Origin: Candidatus Auribacterota bacterium
GTDB lineage: Bacteria; Auribacterota; Tritonobacteria; UBA1439
NCBI GenBank assembly: GCA_026391995.1
Contig: JAPLCY010000132.1
Location: 1 to 14,154 of the forward strand
Length of the DNA: 14,154 bases
Direction: 5' to 3'
The notes beneath the pieces are model-generated. The model was not told the origin of the DNA. It was given only the letters and a program-made list of their open reading frames with translations, and did no database searches. Of this stretch, positions 7,038-12,757 are shown in pieces; position 1 is the first letter of the stretch, and every line of letters starts with the position of its first letter. The translations under genes were made by a program, and so were the position numbers.

Positions 7038-8224
7038 ACGTCCTGCGGTCGGCGCTGCGCCGGCACCCCGACGACCCGGACCTGCCGCTGCATCTTGCCA
7101 GGACATACCATGAGTCGGGGAATGCGCGGGCCGCCGTCGCGCTCTACCGCCGGCTCATCGCCCGCAGGCCCGACGACCCCCTCCCCTACGAGAAGCTCGA
7201 AAGGCTTTACCGGGATGCTGGAAAACACGGCGATGCCGTGGCCCTCTACGAGAGGATCCCCTGCGGCAGTCCCCTGAAGGAAAAGAGCCACAGCCGGCTC
7301 CACTACCTGCTCGTCGAGAAGATGCGCGATTTTAAACGCGGGGCGCGCAACCTCGCCGAGGCGATCAAAAAGTTCGGGCCGAACTACCGCCGCTGCAAGG
7401 ACCTGGGCAGGATCTACGGCAAGCTTGGAAAGTGGCGCGACGCGGCGGAATGCTACCGGAAGGCCCTCGATCTCAAGAAGGACGACGCCGACCTCATCGG
7501 CCTCCTTGGCTGGACCTATCTCGAGGCCGGCGAGCACGGGCGCGCAGAGGAGTGCTTCACCAGAATCAAGGGCACCTTCCAGGGCGCCATCAGCCTGGCC
7601 GAGCTCTCCCTCAAGCAGCACCGCGCCGACAAAGCCGGGGAGCAGTTGAAATCGCTCGCCCAGCGCTACCCGGACAACTCGCGCGTGGCCATCGCCGCGG
7701 CCGAGCTCGCCCTCATCCGCGGCGACGCACATGGGGCGCGCGAACGCTGCTGCGCAGCGCTTCCCCGCATACCGCCCTATTTCGCCTTCGAGCAGGCCCA
7801 CGCCCACGAGGTGCTCGCCGGGGCAGGCAAAAAGCTCGGCGACACGACGGCGGCGCGCCACCACGCGGCGCTCGCTTGCGCGCTCAAGAAGGGCCCGGAC
7901 ACCTATACCGCCCTCATCACGCTCGCGGAGAAGAGCATCACGGCACGCCGTCTCGACCTCGCTGAGGCCGCCCTGGCGCGTGTGCTCGAGCTCTACCCGG
8001 GCAACGCACGGGCGCTCCTGGGCCGTGGCGGGGTGGCGCTCGCCCGGAAGAAACCGCGGCAGGCAGCGCACTGGGGGGAGGAGGCGTTGCGCGGCTCGGC
8101 CACAAAATATCCGGATGAACAGCTCAAGGCCCACACCCTTCTCGCGCAGGCCTATCGGGTCATGAATGATGCGTCGCGCTCACGGCGGCACCGGACACTC
8201 GCCGGCAGGCTGGCGAAGGGATAA
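6932..8224 (+). CDS. Tetratricopeptide-repeat protein
   Basis: This 430-residue frame contains at least five TPR-like helix pairs. Examples are the pairs around YREALNVLRSALRRHPDD, AAVALYRRLIARRPDDP, WRDAAECYRKALDLKKDD, ADLIGLLGWTYLEAGEHGRA and DLAEAALARVLELYPGN. TPR arrays form superhelical scaffolds for protein binding, and no catalytic domain is visible. There is no signal peptide, so it is probably cytoplasmic. The start is uncertain. ATG 6932 lies inside the zinc-ribbon gene without a ribosome site, and the first 14 or so residues read like a shadow of the ribbon. ATG 7001 is an alternative, also without a ribosome site. The best explanation may be that translation begins at 6849 in the zinc-ribbon frame. 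An intrinsic terminator follows at 8279-8324. Confidence 0.75.
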   Translation: MSPLPGKGAAPDQRVSAFKSLARMLCEDRQYREALNVLRSALRRHPDDPDLPLHLARTYHESGNARAAVALYRRLIARRPDDPLPYEKLERLYRDAGKHGDAVALYERIPCGSPLKEKSHSRLHYLLVEKMRDFKRGARNLAEAIKKFGPNYRRCKDLGRIYGKLGKWRDAAECYRKALDLKKDDADLIGLLGWTYLEAGEHGRAEECFTRIKGTFQGAISLAELSLKQHRADKAGEQLKSLAQRYPDNSRVAIAAAELALIRGDAHGARERCCAALPRIPPYFAFEQAHAHEVLAGAGKKLGDTTAARHHAALACALKKGPDTYTALITLAEKSITARRLDLAEAALARVLELYPGNARALLGRGGVALARKKPRQAAHWGEEALRGSATKYPDEQLKAHTLLAQAYRVMNDASRSRRHRTLAGRLAKG

Positions 8225-8278
8225 TCCGCACAACGGCACAATTCGCGGTGAGAAGCACTGAATGAACCATCGGGGGCT

Positions 8279-8324
8279 CTGAGAACACCGGGGTAACGTG
8301 TGTGTGGTGTTCTCAGTGGTTTTT
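8279..8324 (+). terminator. Intrinsic terminator after the TPR gene
   Basis: CTGAGAACACC at 8279-8289 pairs perfectly with GGTGTTCTCAG at 8306-8316 (11 bp, 16-base loop), followed by TGG and five T at 8320-8324. The T-run overlaps the stop codon of the convergent nadE (8323-8325). On the minus strand the hairpin is followed by C-rich DNA, so it acts mainly on plus-strand transcription. Confidence 0.75.
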
Positions 8325-9057
8325 AGTAATACCTCTGCGCGAGCGGCATCCGCCGTCCCAGGCCGAACGCCTTTGAGGTGATCTTGAGTCCGGGGGGCGC
8401 CTGCTCCCGCTTGTACTCGTTGTGCTCCACCCGCCTGACAATCTCGCGCACCAGCCTGCGATTGAATCCCGCGGCGATGATCGTTTCCGGCTTTTCCCTC
8501 TTCTCTATGTAACGCGCAAGGATCGCGTCGAGGACCTCGTAGGGGGGCAGGCTGTCCTGGTCGGTCTGCCGGGGCTTCAACTCGGCGGACGGTGCGCGCG
8601 TGATGCAGTGGGCGGGGATGATCTCTTGAGAGCGGTTGATGTAGTGCGCAAGGGCGTAGACGAGCGTCTTGGGGACATCCGAAAGGGCGGCGAGCCCCCC
8701 CGACATGTCGCCGTAGAGCGTACAATACCCCACGGCGAGCTCGGACTTGTTCCCCGTGGAAAGGACGAGGCAGCCGAACTTGTTCGAGAGGGCCATCAAA
8801 ATATTTCCGCGGATACGGGCCTGGATGTTCTCCTCCGTCTCATCCGGCCGGCGACGGCAAAAGTGTGGCGTGAGGGTGGCGAGATACACACGGTACAACG
8901 GCGCGATGGGAACAACGGAGAGCTTGATCCCGAGATTGGCCGCCAGCGCCCGCGCGTCGCGGAGGCTCGCCGGGGAGGAGTACGGCGACGGCATGGCCAC
9001 GCCGTGGACATTCCTTGAGCCCAGCGCACTCACGGCGATGCACGCGGTAACCGCAGA
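8323..9057 (-). CDS. nadE: NAD+ synthetase, C-terminal synthetase domain (3' part of frameshifted nadE)
   Basis: Reading from 9057 to 8323 gives SAVTACIAVSALGSRNVHGV, then MPSPYSS, then the LSTGNKSELAVGYCTLYGD block. These are hallmarks of the ATP-pyrophosphatase synthetase domain that adenylates nicotinic acid adenine dinucleotide and amidates it to NAD+. The C-terminus (EYKREQAPPGLKITSKAFG, then GRRMPLAQRYY) is also typical. No start codon or ribosome site is present at the front of this part. It is the direct continuation of the frame ending at Ile301 of the upstream half, displaced by one base. Joined, the protein would be about 545 residues, normal for a glutamine-dependent bacterial NadE. 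The tail meets the terminator of the convergent TPR gene. Product identity is secure; whether the gene works in the organism is not. Confidence 0.85.
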   Translation of the reverse strand, partial: SAVTACIAVSALGSRNVHGVAMPSPYSSPASLRDARALAANLGIKLSVVPIAPLYRVYLATLTPHFCRRRPDETEENIQARIRGNILMALSNKFGCLVLSTGNKSELAVGYCTLYGDMSGGLAALSDVPKTLVYALAHYINRSQEIIPAHCITRAPSAELKPRQTDQDSLPPYEVLDAILARYIEKREKPETIIAAGFNRRLVREIVRRVEHNEYKREQAPPGLKITSKAFGLGRRMPLAQRYY

Positions 9058-9962
9058 GTAATGCCGCCGCTCAGGCCGATGACGGCCGCCCTGAAGCCGC
9101 ACTTCCGGGCATAATCGCGCACCCCCAGAGCGAGGGTGTCATACACCGTTTCCTGGAGCGGCTCCTCGACCCATGGCCCGCGCAACGGTGCCGCGCCGGT
9201 GTCGACAATAATCAAATCCTCCCCGAACGCCCGGCCCGCGGCGAGCAGCTCGCCATCGCGGTTCACGGCGAGGCTGCACCCGTCGAACACAAGCTGGTCG
9301 TTCCCCCCCACCTGGTTGACATAGACCACCGGCATCTGGTATTTGGCGGCGATGTTCTTCAGGATGGACCGCCGCATTGACCTGCGACCGATCGTGAACG
9401 GGGATGCCGAGATCGTCACGAGGAGTTCCGCCCCCTCGCGGGCCAGCAGCTCGACCGGGTCGACCGTGTAGAACCTCTGCTTCCAGAGAGCGGGGTCGTT
9501 CCATATATCCTCGCAGATGCTCAACCCCAGCCGCGTCCCCTTGAGCGAAGCCGTCGTCACATGGTCGGCGGGATCAAAGTAGCGGTCCTCGTCGAACACA
9601 TCATAGGCCGGCAGCAGCATCTTGTGAAACACCTTCCTGACCTTCCCCTCACGGATGAAGGCCCCGGCGTTGAAGAGCCCCTTGCCGGTGGTCGAACTGC
9701 TGCGCGCGGCGTATCCCACGATGACCGCCATCCGGCCGACCCGACCAGCGAGGCGATCGAGGGTTTTAAGATTGTCATCGATAAAGTCGCGGTTGAGGAG
9801 CAGGTCGCGGGCCGGATAGCCGGTGATCGCCATTTCGGGAAAGATGCAGAGATCGGAGCTGCGGCGCTCGGCCTGCTTCGTGAACGAGAGGATCTTGGCG
9901 AGATTGCCCTTGAAATCACCGACCGTCGGATTGACCTGCGCGAGGGCTATTTTCACACGCAC
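9030..9962 (-). CDS. nadE: Glutamine-dependent NAD+ synthetase, N-terminal nitrilase domain (5' part of frameshifted nadE)
   Basis: The N-terminus (MRVKIALAQVNPTVGDFKGN) and the Glu43 (FPEMAITGYP), Lys114 (VFHKMLLPAYDVFDEDRYFD) and Cys150 (SICEDIW) motifs form the complete Glu-Lys-Cys triad of the nitrilase-fold glutaminase. This domain supplies ammonia to the synthetase domain, which makes NAD+ from deamido-NAD, the last step of NAD synthesis. The frame reaches GLSGGI (298-301), the ATP P-loop, then breaks. Adding one G between 9059 and 9060 (minus-strand reading ATT-GAC-TCT) restores SGGIDSAVTA exactly. The given start is GTG 9960-9962; GTG 9954-9956, two codons later, has the better spacing from AGAAGG. 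Six bases separate it from the thioesterase stop, so the two genes are probably cotranscribed. Confidence 0.87.
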   Translation of the reverse strand: MRVKIALAQVNPTVGDFKGNLAKILSFTKQAERRSSDLCIFPEMAITGYPARDLLLNRDFIDDNLKTLDRLAGRVGRMAVIVGYAARSSSTTGKGLFNAGAFIREGKVRKVFHKMLLPAYDVFDEDRYFDPADHVTTASLKGTRLGLSICEDIWNDPALWKQRFYTVDPVELLAREGAELLVTISASPFTIGRRSMRRSILKNIAAKYQMPVVYVNQVGGNDQLVFDGCSLAVNRDGELLAAGRAFGEDLIIVDTGAAPLRGPWVEEPLQETVYDTLALGVRDYARKCGFRAAVIGLSGGITLRLPRASP

Positions 9963-9968
9963 CCCTTC

Positions 9969-10376
9969 TCATTTCATCACCAGGCACTTCGCCGTGGCGG
10001 TGGCGACGACCGCTCCTTCCCCGTCGCGCGCGTCGGCCTCCGCGGTGAGCAGCCGCCCCTTCTCCCCGGTGATCCGTCCCGCGAAAAATATCCTCTCCCC
10101 CACGCGGACCGGCTTCCTGTACCGCAGCTCGAGCCCCGCGGTCACCGCGTGATGGCCGAGACGCCAGGCGAGGTTGAGCATGACCTCGTCGAGGATCAGC
10201 CCCACGAGGCCGCCGTGCACGATACCGGCGTACCCCTGGTGCTCTTTGCCGAAGGTGAAGGCGGCCCGCAGGGTCCTGTCCGGGCCAAGAGTAAAGCTGA
10301 GTTTCAAACCGATGGGGTTTTTCTCGCCGCAGGCAAAACACCACCGGTCATCGGCTAGTTCGATCTGCGCGCTCAT
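9969..10376 (-). CDS. PaaI/YigI-like hotdog-fold thioesterase
   Basis: This 135-residue protein has the layout of a small acyl-CoA thioesterase. It opens with a CFACGEKNPIGLKL segment (about residues 13-26) typical of a PaaI-like subgroup. The hotdog-helix motif HGGLVGLILDEVM follows (about 54-66), with the His-Gly-Gly turn and the acidic Asp/Glu used in catalysis, then beta strands such as VTAGLELRYRKPVRVGERIF. The family hydrolyses acyl- or aryl-CoA thioesters in the cytoplasm; the substrate cannot be told here. ATG 10374-10376 has only a weak ribosome site (GGGAT/AGAG). It ends 6 bases before nadE on the same strand, so it is probably in one transcript with it, without an obvious functional link. 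Confidence 0.8.
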   Translation of the reverse strand: MSAQIELADDRWCFACGEKNPIGLKLSFTLGPDRTLRAAFTFGKEHQGYAGIVHGGLVGLILDEVMLNLAWRLGHHAVTAGLELRYRKPVRVGERIFFAGRITGEKGRLLTAEADARDGEGAVVATATAKCLVMK

Positions 10377-10409
10377 CTCTATTATCCCGGCGGGAATATC
10401 CCCCGCTCC

Positions 10410-10826
10410 TCATGCATGGGGAGGGGGCTGCTGCACCGGGCTGGCCTGCTGTACGCGGAACGGGTAGCGGGTGACAAGCATGTCGCCCAGTTTGAGCTCC
10501 ACCCAGTAAATGCCAGGCCCGGTGAAGCGGACGTTCTGGAAAAAGTTCACCACGATGGAGCCCTTGTTCACCTCGGTGAGCGAGATCTTCACCGGGACGC
10601 TCTCGATTATCATGGTCTTCTTGTCCGGCGCAATGATCACCGAACGCGCGCTGAACTCGCCGATCCCGTTATACCATGCGTTGGCGATGCATATCCGATG
10701 ATACACGGCCGGGAATCGCTGGGCCCATAGGGTCTGGAAGACCCCGATAAAGATAAACTTGCCGTTTACCTCCTGGCGCACGTCGTCGCACAGGACCGAA
10801 TAGACCAGGTCAGGCTTCATTTGCAT
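10410..10826 (-). CDS. DUF6941-like protein of unknown function
   Basis: The sequence MKPDLVYSVLCDDVRQEVNG, followed by KFIFIGVFQTLW, resembles a family of about 130-150 residues that I recall as DUF6941 (LVY..LCDDVRQE.NGK..LIG.F). That name is from memory and should be confirmed. The rest is predicted beta-rich (SARSVIIAPDKK, GSIVVNFFQNVRF, PGIYWVELKLGD) with a Gln/Pro-rich tail. There is no signal peptide or membrane helix. I chose ATG 10824-10826 because AAAGGA lies 7 bases before it; ATG 10842-10844 is in frame but lacks such a site. The gene is on the strand opposite to the cassette array and ends 33 bases before the thioesterase gene. It could form the head of a DUF6941-thioesterase-nadE transcript. 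Confidence 0.7.
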   Translation of the reverse strand: MQMKPDLVYSVLCDDVRQEVNGKFIFIGVFQTLWAQRFPAVYHRICIANAWYNGIGEFSARSVIIAPDKKTMIIESVPVKISLTEVNKGSIVVNFFQNVRFTGPGIYWVELKLGDMLVTRYPFRVQQASPVQQPPPHA

Positions 10827-10907
10827 CTGATCGTCCTTTTGCATGGTGTGAGCGTACTAAAAATGGCGCGGCCGAACAACAGCTATCATAACTTGCCGCG
10901 CCTAGCG

Positions 10908-10956
10908 GCGCGAACAAGTCGTTCGAGCGGGCACCGCTCAATTCCGTCGTTCGCTC
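10908..10956 (+). other. attC recombination site 1
   Basis: R'' GCGCGAAC (10908-10915), L'' TTCGAGCGG (10922-10930), a GCA loop only three bases long, L' CCGCTCAA (10934-10941) and R' GTTCGCTC (10949-10956). L'' pairs with L' leaving one unpaired G, the extrahelical base by which integrase picks the strand. Crossover would fall between G10949 and T10950. An independent hairpin (CGCGCC 10897-10902 with GGCGCG 10907-10912, extended by ACTTG/CAAGT) overlaps R''. Confidence 0.85.
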
Positions 10957-10979
10957 AAAAAATGGAATGAAATAACCGT

Positions 10980-10999
10980 ACTTTTGTAGTATCATAAGT
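10980..10999. promoter_or_regulatory. Possible operator/promoter dyad upstream of hicB
   Basis: ACTTTTG (10980-10986) and CATAAGT (10993-10999) form a 7-bp dyad with one mismatch, around a -10-like TATCAT (10990-10995). No clear -35 box is visible. Toxin-antitoxin cassettes usually carry their own promoter, so one is expected here, but the assignment is weak. Confidence 0.3.
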
Positions 11000-11015
11000 G
11001 TTGGAGGATCTTGAA

Positions 11016-11225
11016 ATGATCCAGGAGTTCAACGTTGTTATCGAAAAAGATGGAGACGGCTACTTCGTCGCCAGCGTCCCCGCGCTTAGGGGCTGCCACA
11101 CGCAAGCCAAGTCGCTGGATGTGTTGATGAAGCGTGTTCGCGAAGCCATTGAGCTATGTTTAGAGGTTGAAAAGCCGATATCAAATGAGTTTGTCGGCGT
11201 ACAGCGCGTGGCAGTAAGAATATGA
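11016..11225 (+). CDS. hicB: HicB-family antitoxin
   Basis: The 69-residue protein MIQEFNVVIEKDGDGYFVAS, followed by VPALRGCHTQAKSLDVLMKR and VREAIELCLEVEK, is the compact partial RNase H-like HicB fold. The family binds and inhibits HicA mRNA interferase. ATG 11016 is chosen because GGAGGA (11003-11008) lies 7 bases before it; a GTG at 10998 is in frame but overlaps the putative promoter. There is no C-terminal ribbon-helix-helix or HTH extension, unlike the longer HicB of E. coli, so autoregulation by this short form is doubtful. The stop overlaps the toxin start as ATGA (11222-11225), giving tight antitoxin-first coupling. The pair fills one integron cassette, a known setting where toxin-antitoxin pairs can stabilise an array. 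Confidence 0.9.
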   Translation: MIQEFNVVIEKDGDGYFVASVPALRGCHTQAKSLDVLMKRVREAIELCLEVEKPISNEFVGVQRVAVRI

Positions 11226-11446
11226 GTAGAATTCCTGCAATCGCAGGAGGCCAGCTCATTAAGGCGCTACAGCGACTCGGTTTTGAAGTCATCCGTATCA
11301 AGGGTAGCCATCATTTCCCTCGGCATCCTGACGGGCGGTGTACTGTAGTGCCGGTTCATCGAAAAGAAACAATCGGTCGAGGGCTCCTCGCCCAGATATT
11401 TCGCGACTGCGAAATTACCCGTGAAGAATTTAAAGACCACCTCTGA
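11222..11446 (+). CDS. hicA: HicA-family mRNA interferase toxin
   Basis: The 74-residue double-stranded-RNA-binding-like fold is recognisable from the order GGQLIKALQRLGFEVIRIKG, SHHFPRH, TVVPVHRKETIGRGLLAQIF and the acidic C-terminus. His30 in the GSHHF motif is the catalytic residue of the family, which cleaves mRNA and halts growth when HicB is lost. The ATG overlaps the hicB stop by ATGA. The stop TGA (11444-11446) overlaps the first bases of attC site 2, so the cassette has no spare sequence at its 3' end. All family residues I know are present, so the toxin looks intact and the pair probably functional. It reads in the cassette direction. Confidence 0.9.
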   Translation: MSRIPAIAGGQLIKALQRLGFEVIRIKGSHHFPRHPDGRCTVVPVHRKETIGRGLLAQIFRDCEITREEFKDHL

Positions 11447-11512
11447 GCGAACAAGCCATTCGAGCGGACACTCCCGCAGGGCGGGACTGCCGCTTAATTC
11501 CATCGTTGGCTC
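11445..11512 (+). other. attC recombination site 2
   Basis: R'' GAGCGAAC (11445-11452), L'' TTCGAGCGG (11459-11467), L' CCGCTTAA (11490-11497) and R' GTTGGCTC (11505-11512). The variable part carries a small hairpin, TCCCGC/GCGGGA (11472-11486). L''/L' pair with one G unpaired and one G-T wobble. R'' is the exact complement of the start of the hicBA cassette at 10949-10956. Confidence 0.88.
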
Positions 11513-11536
11513 TATCTACAGATTGCGAGGATAAAT

Positions 11537-12169
11537 ATGAATACACCCGTTCTAGAAGGTTTGAAGATTGTCGCTAATCTGATGGCTGTGTCTGTTTGTA
11601 CGGCCCCAAAAGCCGGTGGGGCAGATTGGATTCAATCAAAACTCACAACAGGTGAAGAAAAAAATAATATTTCTAGAATAATGCAAGAAATAGGTGAGTC
11701 AAAAGAAAAAGCCATTTCCAAATCAAGCAAGGACAGAGGCGCTGCAATACGGATGGATTGGATGAGTGATGCAAAATCTGTTGAGTCCTCAGCCCTCTTG
11801 TTTCTCATAGGAATCCAAGGTCGTAAGGTAGTTGGCATTAATTGCGGAGGGTGTGGTTTTTCAGCTTGTTCTGAAATGCTTAAGCAAAATCCTCTTTCAA
11901 CGAACGAAGGCGATTTTCCAGGTCCCTTTTGTATGTTTAGGATCATGGATTTAAGTATTGCAGCAGGTTCTGCTATTAAGACTGCTATGGATCATAACGT
12001 TGATAATCGAATGATGCAGAAAATCGGAGTGGCAGCACTGAAATTGGGATTATTAAATCCGTGCAATCTCATATTAGGGATACCTCTTGCTGCAACAAGT
12101 AAAAACATATTCTTTGATCGTCCGGAAAAGTTAGAAGCCTGGAAGATCCTTAATTCAAAAAGAGACTGA
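11537..12169 (+). CDS. DUF2148 ferredoxin-domain protein in an integron cassette
   Basis: At 210 residues this matches the DUF2148 family along its length: an N-terminal TAPKAGGAD segment with TTGEE, a central NCGGCGFSAC block, then CMFRIMDLSIAAGSAIKTAM, VDNRMMQKIGVAALKLGLL and a KNIFFDRPEKLEAW end. Cys103, Cys106, Cys111 and Cys132 (CX2CX4CX20C) could hold a 4Fe-4S cluster. The biochemical role of the family is unknown. From general knowledge it is most common in anaerobes and archaea, so the cassette setting is unexpected. The start is supported by GAGG at 11527-11530. The stop lies just before attC site 3. Composition is clearly richer in A+T than the flanking chromosome, in keeping with transfer. 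Confidence 0.82.
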   Translation: MNTPVLEGLKIVANLMAVSVCTAPKAGGADWIQSKLTTGEEKNNISRIMQEIGESKEKAISKSSKDRGAAIRMDWMSDAKSVESSALLFLIGIQGRKVVGINCGGCGFSACSEMLKQNPLSTNEGDFPGPFCMFRIMDLSIAAGSAIKTAMDHNVDNRMMQKIGVAALKLGLLNPCNLILGIPLAATSKNIFFDRPEKLEAWKILNSKRD

Positions 12170-12170
12170 T

Positions 12171-12266
12171 TAGCCGAACAAGCGCATGCAGGCGGATGCG
12201 GGTTGTCGCTCGCGCATTCCCGCGTCCCGCTAAGCGGGATCGCCGCTCAATTCCGTCGTTATGTGC
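12171..12266 (+). other. attC recombination site 3
   Basis: R'' TAGCCGAAC (12171-12179), L'' TGCAGGCGG (12187-12195), a long structured variable part with TCCCGC/GCGGGA (12225-12239), L' CCGCTCAA (12243-12250) and R' GTTATGTGC (12258-12266). The 18 bases at 12243-12260 are identical to attC site 1 at 10934-10951. L''/L' pairing is weaker than in the other sites, and R'' matches the start of its own cassette with one bulged base. Confidence 0.8.
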
Positions 12267-12294
12267 AATAAATACACAGAACTACTGATGAAAC

Positions 12295-12687
12295 ATGAAT
12301 AACTCATTGAAAGGTGCTTGTCTTTCGGGCCTTGTATACCCAGGCATGGGTCAGATTGTTCAGAAACACTATTTGAGAGGACTTGCGCTAATCGGTATCG
12401 TCACAGTAAATTTATCAGTAATTATACTTACTACATCAAAGCAAATAGAAACAATTCTTACCAATATTGAGTCAAGTGGTGGCGAATATGACGTGACAAC
12501 AATTTTACATGAGGCTACCAAGTTCTCTATAAGCCCATACAATGGAATAATGAAAATATCATCGGCGTTGATATTGTGTTGTTGGGCGATCGGAATTGTT
12601 GACGCGTATCTGTCAGGGAAGAGAATGGACTTAGAAAATAAAGCACATAACCAGGCAATGCAGCCGACCGACAGAGCCGGCGGCTGA
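12295..12687 (+). CDS. Small membrane protein in an integron cassette, frame running into attC
   Basis: This 130-residue protein opens with MNNSLKGACLSGLVYPGMGQ. The PGMGQ turn, followed by a first hydrophobic helix (about residues 28-46, LRGLALIGIVTVNLSVIIL) and a second (about 85-103, MKISSALILCCWAIGIVDAY), recalls small TM2/DUF5683-like membrane proteins; the exact family is not certain. A polar loop of about 40 residues lies between the helices. The last 13 residues, HNQAMQPTDRAGG, are translated from attC site 4, and the TGA lies in its L' arm. From memory, NQAMQPT tails are common in cassette-encoded proteins for this reason. ATG 12295 has no clear ribosome site, so the start is less sure. 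The function is unknown. Confidence 0.7.
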   Translation: MNNSLKGACLSGLVYPGMGQIVQKHYLRGLALIGIVTVNLSVIILTTSKQIETILTNIESSGGEYDVTTILHEATKFSISPYNGIMKISSALILCCWAIGIVDAYLSGKRMDLENKAHNQAMQPTDRAGG

Positions 12688-12704
12688 TTGATGACGTCAG
12701 GCAC
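12643..12704 (+). other. attC recombination site 4, degenerate 3' core
   Basis: R'' GCACATAAC (12643-12651) is the exact complement of the start of this cassette (12258-12266). L'' ATGCAGCCG (12658-12666) pairs with L' CGGCTGAT (12681-12688), leaving a single unpaired G. The expected GTT of R' reads GTC (GTCAGGCAC, 12696-12704). Its sequence type differs from sites 1-3. Confidence 0.78.
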
Positions 12705-12757
12705 AAGACATTTAAGATTAGAGACGATGGCAAATTGGATAGGGGACGGGAGCGATC

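Larger units (their letters stand above)
10908..12704 (+). mobile_element. Integron gene-cassette cluster (3 cassettes, 4 attC sites, no integrase in window)
   Basis: Four attC-type sites in the same orientation delimit cassettes at 10950-11505 (hicB-hicA), 11506-12258 (DUF2148 protein) and 12259-about 12696 (membrane protein). Integron integrase cuts between G and TT of GTTRRRY, so each cassette carries the complement of its own 3' core at its 5' end. GTTCGCTC (10949-10956) against GAGCGAAC (11445-11452) and GTTATGTGC (12258-12266) against GCACATAAC (12643-12651) are exact reverse complements. The middle cassette pairs imperfectly (GTTGGCTC against AGCCGAAC). All genes run in the cassette direction, are compact and mostly richer in A+T than the flanks. 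The first attC must close a cassette lying upstream, whose 5' edge I cannot find. No intI, attI or cassette promoter is visible. Confidence 0.85.

Noticed and set aside
6857..8134. Long minus-strand open frame opposite the TPR gene
   Set aside because: GC-rich shadow frame. The plus strand shows real TPR periodicity and a terminator.
9561..10358. Plus-strand open frame of 265 codons opposite nadE and the thioesterase
   Set aside because: Shadow of two well-conserved minus-strand genes and not homologous to anything I recognise.
11016..11225. DNA-binding domain in HicB for autoregulation
   Set aside because: The protein ends directly after the antitoxin core; no ribbon-helix-helix or HTH segment is present.
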